In this document: piece after piece, positions 37,182 through 44,137 of the stretch
Position numbering within the stretch: position 1 is the stretch's first letter
Layout: each line of letters begins with the position of its first letter
Assembly (NCBI GenBank): GCA_902609095.1
Contig: CACLQQ010000015.1
Location: forward strand, 1-44,137
Source of the DNA: an uncultured Bacteroidota bacterium
GTDB lineage: Bacteria > Bacteroidota > Bacteroidia > Chitinophagales > Saprospiraceae
Direction of reading: 5' to 3'
DNA: 44,137 bases
Made by a program: the position numbers and the translations under genes
Notes under the pieces: model-generated
Databases searched by the model: none
Told to the model about the DNA's origin: nothing
What the model saw: the letters and a program-made list of their open reading frames with translations, nothing else

Positions 37182-38237
37182 TTATTCGTCTTTGTATATC
37201 GCTACATAGCGTTCATTAGGTTTAGCATAACCACGATACATACCAGCAGAGTTAAATGGCATTGACACGTTACCATATTTATCAACAGCAATTAAGCCTC
37301 CGCTTCCACCAGCTGCTACTAAAGTTTTATTGACAACATAGTCAGAGGCGACATCCAACGGCTCTCGCAAGTAAGACATTCTTGCATGTACGTCATGTGC
37401 AACGCTGTATCTGATAAAATACTCTCCGTGACCTGTACAACTAATTCCAACTGTTGCATTATCCGCAAAGGTACCTGCCCCAATAATCGGAACATCTCCA
37501 AAACGATTAAATCTCTTATTAGTCATTCCTCCAGTGCTCGTACCAGCAACAATGTTCCCATACTTATCTAATGCCACACAACCCACGGTTCCATGCTTCT
37601 TATCTTCTGGCACATCGTATTCTGACAATTCAGCACCCTTCTCCTCTGCAATAACTCGCTGCAATGAATTCCATCTTGATTCGGTATAAAAGTATTTTAC
37701 ATCCACCGTTTCAATCCCTTCTTGTCGACTGAAAGCCTCCGCCCCAGCACCAGTAAGCAGGACATGCTCCGAATTCTGCATAACAGCTATTGCAGCTGTA
37801 ATTGGATTTTTAATGGTACTCAAACCTCCAACTGCTCCGGCATTCTTATCAGAACCTTGCATAATACTTGCATCCATTTCGTTCTTTCCTTCATTGGTAA
37901 AAACTGCCCCTTTGCCAGCATTAAACAATGGAGAATTTTCCAATACACGTATTGTTTTTTCAACTGCTTCTAATGAAGTGCCTCCATTGCTCAATATCTC
38001 TTCGCCAACACTAAGTGCTGCACTTAGCGCATCCCTGTATGACTTTTCCCTTTCATTCGTCATATTCTTCTTGAGAATGGTTCCTGCCCCACCATGTATC
38101 ACGATAGCGTAATCTGCTTTTTTAGTGGTCTCAGACTGAACTTCAACTCTTTCGGACTTAGCATCAGGCGAATCGCATGAAAGAATTGTCAGAATCGACA
38201 AAAAAAGAATCAAAAATGGATATTGAAGAGTATTCAT
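37182..38237 (-). CDS. Isoaspartyl peptidase/L-asparaginase-type Ntn hydrolase, lipoprotein
   Basis: A 351-residue member of threonine peptidase family T2. VIHGGAGT begins the mature enzyme. Autocleavage is expected before T217 in KHGTVGCVAL, giving the nucleophilic threonine of the beta-chain, and GTSTGGM follows. It carries a lipoprotein signal with lipobox ILSC (C21), so the enzyme is probably anchored outside the cytosol. Possible substrates are isoaspartyl dipeptides, asparagine or glycosylasparagine. The GDVPIIGAGTFADN segment is shared by all three subgroups, so the substrate is not settled. It converges on the decayed DUF4199 gene with 7 bases between. Confidence 0.9.
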   Translation of the reverse strand: MNTLQYPFLILFLSILTILSCDSPDAKSERVEVQSETTKKADYAIVIHGGAGTILKKNMTNEREKSYRDALSAALSVGEEILSNGGTSLEAVEKTIRVLENSPLFNAGKGAVFTNEGKNEMDASIMQGSDKNAGAVGGLSTIKNPITAAIAVMQNSEHVLLTGAGAEAFSRQEGIETVDVKYFYTESRWNSLQRVIAEEKGAELSEYDVPEDKKHGTVGCVALDKYGNIVAGTSTGGMTNKRFNRFGDVPIIGAGTFADNATVGISCTGHGEYFIRYSVAHDVHARMSYLREPLDVASDYVVNKTLVAAGGSGGLIAVDKYGNVSMPFNSAGMYRGYAKPNERYVAIYKDE

Positions 38238-38284
38238 ATAAAGGTCTGTTACATTTACTACTAAAATAAATAAACTGAGTCGGC

Positions 38285-39187
38285 TTGAATAAATATGTCA
38301 TTTTTATCGGAGGTCCAACTGCAAGTGGTAAAACATCAATGGCTATTGAACTGGCAAAAACATACCAGTGTGACATTATATCTGCTGATAGTCGACAATT
38401 CTATAAAGAGATATCCATTGGTACAGCTAAGCCCACCATAGAAGATAGAGCGGGAATTAAACACCACTTTATAGACTCTCTAAGCATAGGCGATCCTTAT
38501 AGCGCAGGACAATTCGAAAGAGATGCTCTTCAATTGATAAAGGAGAAACACAGAAATCAAGATTATGTCATAGTTGTAGGCGGCACAGGATTGTATCATC
38601 GTGCCATATATCAAGGCCTCAATGAATACCCAAAAGTTGAAAAAGATATATTGGATTACTATGATCAAATATTATCAACTAAAGGCATATCCATTCTACA
38701 AGAAGAGCTTAGACTCAAAGATCCGGCATATGGAAGCAAAGTAGACATGGATAATCCACAACGGTTGATAAGAGCACTCTCTATAATAAAGGTCTCAAAT
38801 AAAACTTTTAGCTCTTTTCAAACCTCAAGTATTAATAAAAGAAAATTTCAGTCCATCATGCTTTCAATAAATCTTGATCGGGTACTACTATACCAGCGAA
38901 TTAATAAAAGAGTAGATTCGATGATTCAGGAGGGATTGATCCAAGAGGCTAAATCGGTATACCACCTAAGATACTTAAAGAGCTTAAACACCGTAGGTTA
39001 CAGTGAACTTTTCAAGTATTTCGATGGTACATGGACTAAAAATGAAGCAATAGAGAAAATAAAGCAGCATACACGTAATTATGCAAAACGCCAGATCACC
39101 TGGTTCAAAAATCAGGATAAGTGGACTCAAGTACAGGATTTAGAGTCTGCTGGAACTATTATAAACAAGCATGTCTCCCAAAATTGA
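38285..39187 (+). CDS. miaA: tRNA dimethylallyltransferase
   Basis: MiaA adds the dimethylallyl group to N6 of A37 in tRNAs reading UNN codons. The P-loop GPTASGKT is at 10-17, followed by the catalytic ISADSRQFY with the general-base Asp and IGTAKPT. VVGGTGLYHRA is the DMAPP-binding segment. RQITWFKNQ near the C-terminus is family-typical. The start is TTG at 38285, the only start that keeps the P-loop at normal position. The length of 300 is normal. Confidence 0.96.
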   Translation: MNKYVIFIGGPTASGKTSMAIELAKTYQCDIISADSRQFYKEISIGTAKPTIEDRAGIKHHFIDSLSIGDPYSAGQFERDALQLIKEKHRNQDYVIVVGGTGLYHRAIYQGLNEYPKVEKDILDYYDQILSTKGISILQEELRLKDPAYGSKVDMDNPQRLIRALSIIKVSNKTFSSFQTSSINKRKFQSIMLSINLDRVLLYQRINKRVDSMIQEGLIQEAKSVYHLRYLKSLNTVGYSELFKYFDGTWTKNEAIEKIKQHTRNYAKRQITWFKNQDKWTQVQDLESAGTIINKHVSQN

Positions 39188-39410
39188 TTAAAATATAAGT
39201 TCACACCATTATTTCGCAAGAGGGTCCCTCGTAACCAATTAAGTTTGATCAATAGACGCAAACAAAATATTATTTTGCATATATCAATATTACTATGTCT
39301 TGAACATATAATAATGCGTCAATCATAAAATATCTATGCTATAATTTGTCATAATGGCATAGAACAAAACAATTACTTTCCTTATTTTGTGTAAACAAAC
39401 GTCATGAATC

Positions 39411-40409
39411 ATGGGAAAAAAAATTGCTATTAATGGTTTCGGTAGAATTGGCCGACTCACTTTTAGAAATCTTATCAATCAGGAAAACATTGAGATCGTA
39501 GCGATCAATGACTTAACTGACAATGCCACTTTGGCCCACCTTTTAAAGTTTGATAGTGCACATGGAAAATTTGATGGTACTGTTGAAGCTACTGATGATG
39601 CCCTCATAGTCAATGGAACTGCCATCCAGGCTTATGCCGAAAGAGATCCGTCTCAATTACCTTGGGAAGAATTAGGTGTTGACTTAGTCCTTGAGTGTAC
39701 AGGTATATTCAGAGACAAAGAAAAAGCGAGCATGCACTTAAAGGCAGGAGCTAAGGATGTCGTTATCTCTGCACCTGCAAAAGGAGAAGGCGTACAGACT
39801 ATCGTTCTCGGCGTGAATGATGATGAGTTAGATCGTAGAGCAAAAGTATTCTCTAATGCATCTTGTACAACCAACTGTTTAGCACCAGTTATGAAGATTC
39901 TCGACGAAGAGTTCGGTGTAATTTACGGTGCGATGACAACGACTCATGCATATACTTCAGATCAAAGAATTCAAGATGCCCCTCATAGCGATATGAGAAG
40001 AGCAAGAGCTGCAGCATACAACATAGTACCTACGAGTACTGGAGCAGCTAATGCAGTAGGTAAAGTATTACCATCAGTGAAAGGTAAGTTATTTGCAATA
40101 GCAGTAAGAGTACCTGTAATTACAGGATCTATGGTGGAACTGAATGTAAGATTGAGCAAGAAAGTAAGCAAAGAAGAAATAAATGCAATGTTCAAAAAAT
40201 ATGCTGAAGGTCCTATGAAAGGTGTGCTGGAATATAGCACTGACCCATTAGTATCAAGTGACATCGTTGGTAACAAGCACTCGTCTATTTTTGATTCATT
40301 GATGACCGATATCAATGAAGACATGGTTAAAGTGGTCAGCTGGTATGATAATGAAGCAGGCTACTCTGCACGATTAGCAGATCTTGCTACGCTTATCGTC
40401 AAAGTTTAG
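39411..40409 (+). CDS. gapA: Glyceraldehyde-3-phosphate dehydrogenase, NAD-type
   Basis: GAPDH makes 1,3-bisphosphoglycerate in glycolysis. The Rossmann motif INGFGRIGR is at 7-15, and D34 in AINDLTD points to NAD preference. The catalytic C152 is in SNASCTTNC, with the partner His in TTHAYTSDQ. The length of 332 residues is standard. The 222-base gap upstream (39188-39410) is AT-rich and probably holds its promoter, though I find no exact TAnnTTTG box there. Its stop is 4 bases before pgk. Confidence 0.98.
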   Translation: MGKKIAINGFGRIGRLTFRNLINQENIEIVAINDLTDNATLAHLLKFDSAHGKFDGTVEATDDALIVNGTAIQAYAERDPSQLPWEELGVDLVLECTGIFRDKEKASMHLKAGAKDVVISAPAKGEGVQTIVLGVNDDELDRRAKVFSNASCTTNCLAPVMKILDEEFGVIYGAMTTTHAYTSDQRIQDAPHSDMRRARAAAYNIVPTSTGAANAVGKVLPSVKGKLFAIAVRVPVITGSMVELNVRLSKKVSKEEINAMFKKYAEGPMKGVLEYSTDPLVSSDIVGNKHSSIFDSLMTDINEDMVKVVSWYDNEAGYSARLADLATLIVKV

Positions 40410-40413
40410 TCAT

Positions 40414-41616
40414 ATGATACAATCCGTTGATGGAAAGAAAGTCCTTTGTCGAGTGGACTTCAATGTCCCTTTAGATAAGGAATATCAAATTACTGATGAC
40501 ACCAGAATAAAAAGAGCAATCCCAACAATAGAGGAATTGCTCAATAATGGTGCGGCAGTCATTTTGATGTCACACTTAGGGAGACCTCAAAAAAAGTTGA
40601 ACGACGATGGCTCTATCAACAAAGAGAAGTTCACTTTAAGGCATGTTGCTCCTCGTTTAGCAACTCTCCTCAATAGACCTGTTATATTCGCTGATGACTG
40701 TATCGGTGATGATACAGAAACTAAAGTTGCAGAACTTCAATCTGGTGAAGTTCTTCTTTTAGAAAACACTCGTTTTCATAAAGGGGAATCTAAAGGTGAT
40801 GAAGCCCTATCCGAATCATTGTCAAAACTCGGTGACATCTATGTAAACGATGCCTTTGGTACAGCTCATAGAGCTCATGCATCTACAGCTATTGTCGCAC
40901 AGCATTTTAGCATTGACTGTAAGTCATTTGGATTATTGATGGAGTCAGAAATCACTAATGCCAATAAAGTACTGCATACCCCAGAGCGACCTTTAGTGGC
41001 TATCACTGGTGGAGCTAAGGTTTCAGATAAATTACTTCTTCTCGAAAAGTTGATTGACTTTGCTGATACTGTTATTATCGGTGGTGGCATGGCTTATACA
41101 TTCTTTAAAGCTCAAGGTGGTACTATAGGAAACTCCATCTGCGAAGATGATAAGCTTGAACTTGCTCTTCAGTTAATGGAACAAGCCAAAAAGAAGAACA
41201 CAAAGTTGTTACTCCCTATTGATAATATTGCTGCAGATGACTTTAGCCCAACGGCTAATAGTCAAGTTGTGGACAGTATGTCCATCCCTGATGGTTGGGA
41301 AGGTTTAGATATCGGTCCAAAATCTATTGAAGTCTTTAGCAAGGCAGTCAACGAGGCTAAGACTATCATTTGGAACGGTCCGATGGGAGTTTTTGAATTT
41401 GATAAATTTGCTGGAGGCACCAACGCAATTGCTAATGCAGTGGCCAAAGCAACTCAATCCGGAGCGTTTTCTTTAATTGGAGGTGGAGACTCAGTTGCTG
41501 CCATTAAGAAGAACGGATTAGATAGTGAGGTTAGCTTCGTCTCTACTGGAGGTGGAGCAATGCTCGAATACTTAGAAGGAAAAGGACTTCCTGGAATTAA
41601 AGCGATACGACAATAG
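40414..41616 (+). CDS. pgk: Phosphoglycerate kinase
   Basis: Pgk transfers phosphate from 1,3-bisphosphoglycerate to ADP. I use the ATG at 40414 (MIQSVDGKKVLCRVDFNVPL), four bases after gapA, instead of a TTG at 40384 inside gapA. VDFNVPL, SHLGRP, the ENTRFHKGE segment and the ATP-site GGGDSVAAI near the C-terminus are all present. The length is 400 residues. It forms an operon with gapA. A strong inverted repeat begins 8 bases after its stop. Confidence 0.98.
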   Translation: MIQSVDGKKVLCRVDFNVPLDKEYQITDDTRIKRAIPTIEELLNNGAAVILMSHLGRPQKKLNDDGSINKEKFTLRHVAPRLATLLNRPVIFADDCIGDDTETKVAELQSGEVLLLENTRFHKGESKGDEALSESLSKLGDIYVNDAFGTAHRAHASTAIVAQHFSIDCKSFGLLMESEITNANKVLHTPERPLVAITGGAKVSDKLLLLEKLIDFADTVIIGGGMAYTFFKAQGGTIGNSICEDDKLELALQLMEQAKKKNTKLLLPIDNIAADDFSPTANSQVVDSMSIPDGWEGLDIGPKSIEVFSKAVNEAKTIIWNGPMGVFEFDKFAGGTNAIANAVAKATQSGAFSLIGGGDSVAAIKKNGLDSEVSFVSTGGGAMLEYLEGKGLPGIKAIRQ

Positions 41617-41624
41617 AGAATCAT

Positions 41625-41677
41625 ACTTTTAGGAGAATTAAGGTCATATAAGCTATATGGGTCATTCTCCTAAAAGT
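41625..41677. repeat. Nested 53-bp palindrome between pgk and the sulfotransferase remnant
   Basis: The 14-base arms ACTTTTAGGAGAAT (41625-41638) and ATTCTCCTAAAAGT (41664-41677) are perfect complements. Inside them, CATATA-AGC-TATATG (41645-41659) forms a second perfect hairpin. The downstream arm covers codons 3-7 of the sulfotransferase gene, and its ATG (41657-41659) sits in the inner stem. The upstream arm contains AGGAG, a ribosome-binding-like sequence. No U-tract follows, so it is not a standard intrinsic terminator. Confidence 0.9.
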
Positions 41678-42444
41678 GTTTTACTTCTTACTGGCACGCA
41701 TCGGTCCAATACCAGTTTTCTTGCTAAGACATTTCAAGACGCTGGATTACATATAGGACACAATCTCATTCCAGAAGACTCATATAATTTTGAATGGTAC
41801 TTAGAAGACGAGGACTTTGTCCAGCGTCACATGTATTTTATCAAAAAGTATGAACTTAAGTCCATGTACTCTATAATTGATTATAAAAAGTGTCGAAGCC
41901 TTCTAGTAGACCAGATTGATACTACCAGAGCTCAAGAATTAATTCAACAACGGCATTCCGTATATGATCTATTTGGATGGAAAGATCCAAGAACTTGTCA
42001 TTTTCTTATATTTTGGGTCAAAATAATTCCGAATCTAAAGTGTGTGTTTATCATCAGGGATCCACATGCTGCCGTCAACTCAACACTTAAACAACATATA
42101 GAAAGATCTAAAATCAAATATCACCCTGATCTATGGTATAGGTATCACAGATTTTGGCAAGTATGTAATCAGCAGATATTGGACTTTTATAAAGCCCTCC
42201 AGATAAAAGCATTCTGATTTTCACTCCAGAAGACATTCTCGATCCTAGCGCTGAAGAAGAAATTAGTGATACAATCATTGATAATTGGAAATGTGACTTA
42301 AAGCGCATCCAACTTAGAAAAAATTACAATAAATATCTGATCACTACTCATCAGCAAAATAAGCCAGAAAGAGTAAATCAGAAATCTCAGAAGCTCTACA
42401 ATGAACTAAATAAACTCAAATCATCAGAGAGAAACAAACATTAA
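41657..42444 (+). pseudogene. Sulfotransferase-like gene broken by one frameshift
   Basis: The first 178 codons encode a carbohydrate-sulfotransferase-like protein: LLLTGTHRSNTSFLAK is the phosphosulfate loop, GWKDPRTCH follows and VFIIRDPHAAVNS is the 3'-phosphate loop. Near 42190-42193 the frame is lost and the ORF closes at 42215-42217. Adding one A to the short run restores FYKSPPDKSILIFTPEDI and an open frame to TAA at 42442-42444 (helical, lysine-rich tail ending SSERNKH). The restored protein would be about 262 residues. Its last bases overlap the end of the convergent export gene by 4, an ordinary convergent arrangement. A sequencing error is possible, but the neighbour is clearly decayed. 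Confidence 0.8.
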
Positions 42445-44137
42445 TCTAAACGTTGTACTAAGAGAACAAGAGTAAGAATAGACTTAGCCTGAGCAACACT
42501 ATCTCCAAGAACTTTAGTCCAATTCACATCTTCTTTTTGGGATTTGCCCTAAAGATCAACAGGCTTTTTACCAACATTAATAACTGATACCTATAGGACC
42601 AATGGATGTTTTTTACCAATTGGAAATTTAGATTGGGTGGTCTTCACCTCTCCATTTGGGTGAGTGACCCAGATCTTATCCTTTCGGGCATTTTCTGCGA
42701 ATCCACCAGCATATTCATTGATATAGAACAGTGGGTTTTTGCCTTTATGATAAGGAATCCTAATCGTGTTATCGATACCTACAATTTCTTGATTTTGAGT
42801 CTCTTGGATATTAGTTGCCCCAGCTATAGTCACATAGTCTTTTCTTTTTGGCAATATAATCACATCACCGTCCTTGAGCGCATAGTTGTACTTGGAGCTT
42901 CTATTCTCGAGAATTTCATCGAGCCTCATCACAATGTAGCCCAAGCTATCTTCGGAACGATAAAGCGTTGCCCCAGCAGCAAATGCCTCCTCATTTAAGC
43001 CTCCAGCCCTATATATAATATCAAAAACTGACTCATTGTCTTTAACAAGTCTATAATCACCAGGGAAAATAACCTCACCCCTAATGGTTACGTTCTGCTG
43101 TAACTCAAACTCAGGTATATAGCGAACAAATATGTTATCATATGGCTCTAATTGAAAAACTCCATCTTCGCTATTTAAATCTTCCAGATCATCTCTGCTC
43201 AAGGTATCCGTTTTAATCACCGTCTGAGTATGCTGATTATCTTGGATAATGACTCTGGAAATCTCAATTGCATTAGTCGCAGAAGATCGCTCAAAACCAC
43301 TGGCTAAGGTTATGGCATCTCCAAGTGTCATTCACTGACCATGGGCAAACTCCCCTGGATTATTAACTGCTCCGATATACTAATCTGTATCTCGTCGTAA
43401 AATTCATTTCGAGAGTAGACATAGATAGAATCAAATGGCTCCAGCACTAAATTATCAGCATTGCTATCATCACCCATTAAATTTTCTAAATGTAGTCTGA
43501 TAATCTCATAATCCCCTGGATTCAACGGATCTACTCTATTTAAATGAGCAAATGAATAAGCATCTCGTCTTAGTCCACCAGCCATTAATATCGCATCGCT
43601 TGTTTTCAGGCCTCTATTCTTATCATAAGATATCTGCTCTTCATAGTACAGCTCCTGCAATAGATACATATTGCTCATCAGTAAACCTTTCCTTTGGCCT
43701 GATCGTCAATTCATCCTTATCAATTAGTACTACATCAACTAATAATGGATCGGTACCTCCTAATACATCATCAATATTAATCGGAATCATACTTATTTGT
43801 CCGTCCTCATTAACTCACTTCAAAAATGCGAAATCTGTTTTAGATGACACCTTCAAATGACCTAAACTAATCAGATCAGAAATGGACATTTGAACAGCTC
43901 TCTCGTATACTCCTGGATGCCTCACCTCTCCAAATATGCTAATAAAATTCTCCAACGCTGCTGCTATAGAATCTACTGTTACCTGATCTCCGTTGAAGAG
44001 TTCAAAGTTTGATCTTGATTTTACTAATGAGGCATAGGGTATGTTCTTTACAACTCTCCTGTCCTCTTCGTACCTCGGTAACCTCATTGAGCTTTTATAT
44101 GCTCCTTACTCAAGTCCACCGCTATATTTAATCAGCT
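42441..44137 (-). pseudogene. Decayed SLBB-repeat polysaccharide export protein, 5' end outside window
   Basis: Read leftward from the window edge, one protein can be followed: LIKYSGGLE then SLBB-type repeats (FGEVRHPGVYERA, YVSIAGAV, TSDAILMAGGL, SISGAVNNPGEFAHGQ, MTLGDAITLASG, ITIRGEVIFPGDYRL-like, VTIAGATNIQETQ). The C-terminus is EDVNWTKVLGDSVAQAK and ends at TAA 42441-42443. Five in-frame stops (44106-44108, 43815-43817, 43332-43334, 42591-42593, 42549-42551) and two frameshifts (about 43640-43652 and 43370-43375) break it. The intact family is a large periplasmic/outer-membrane Wza-like exporter of capsule or exopolysaccharide. Lesions are too many and of too many kinds for sequencing error alone. 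Confidence 0.88.

Noticed and set aside
39225-39235. GAGGGTCCCTC palindrome in the gapA upstream gap as a terminator for miaA
   Set aside because: It has a one-base loop and no following T-run, so the foldable stem is too short to support a call.
40384-40413. Longer pgk starting at a TTG inside gapA
   Set aside because: The ten extra residues have no counterpart in the family and the ATG at 40414 gives the standard N-terminus.

Overview
The window looks like a chromosomal segment of an AT-rich, Gram-negative member of the phylum Bacteroidota. Three things support this. First, it carries a complete type IX secretion/gliding core (porP-gldK-gldL-gldM-gldN). Second, several upstream regions contain the Bacteroidota sigma-ABfr -7 element TAnnTTTG (before purA, tRNA-Leu and the metal permease). 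Third, it has several Bacteroidota-type families (LysM + RlpA-like protein, DUF4199, multi-SLBB export protein). Kdo synthesis (kdsB) implies an outer membrane with LPS. The lineage within the phylum (perhaps the Saprospiria/Chitinophagia side) cannot be fixed from this sequence alone.

Layout. Positions 1-5.4 kb: 5'-truncated glyA (+) converging on the minus-strand proteostasis run tRNA-Leu(UAG) - tig - clpP - clpX - truA. 5.6-9.7 kb: rsh ((p)ppGpp synthase/hydrolase), a Fur-family regulator and purA (+). 9.7-13 kb: minus-strand rimK - M14 aspartoacylase-like gene - dacB, with divergent symmetric promoters shared with an MFS (UMF1/Atg22-like) transporter at 13.0-14.3 kb. 14.3-15.8 kb: a beta-helix lipoprotein (-). 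15.9-19.5 kb: three glycosyltransferases (+). 19.5-26.2 kb: minus-strand T9SS run (small conserved protein, MBL hydrolase, porP, gldK, gldL, gldM, gldN). 26.2-29.3 kb: outer-membrane barrel, Ppx/GppA and a metal ABC permease fused to a DtxR/MntR-type regulator. 29.3-31.8 kb: minus-strand kdsB - sulfotransferase - prmC. 31.9-35 kb: LysM protein, cystathionine beta-synthase, CPBP protease (+). 35.1-37.2 kb: two decayed membrane-protein genes. 37.2-41.6 kb: exported asparaginase-like lipoprotein (-), then miaA, gapA and pgk (+). 41.6-44.1 kb: a frameshifted sulfotransferase and a heavily mutated SLBB polysaccharide-export gene that runs off the window.

The most notable items are as follows. (1) A single polypeptide joins a Mn/Zn-type ABC permease, a DtxR/MntR-like regulator and a FeoA-like domain. 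A perfect 16-bp palindrome overlaps its promoter, and no ATPase or binding-protein gene lies nearby. The arrangement recalls chlamydial YtgCR. (2) Gene decay is concentrated in four accessory genes (about fifteen stops and frameshifts) while the adjacent housekeeping genes are intact, which suggests recent loss of a sulfated-polysaccharide export function and of two membrane proteins. (3) A 53-bp nested palindrome covers the start of the broken sulfotransferase. (4) RimK is coupled to an M14 deacylase-like enzyme, suggesting a write/erase pair. There is no CRISPR array, prophage, IS element or rRNA in the window. No gene-free stretch exceeds about 300 bases; the largest (39188-39410, 24.0-24.2 kb) hold only possible regulatory sequence.
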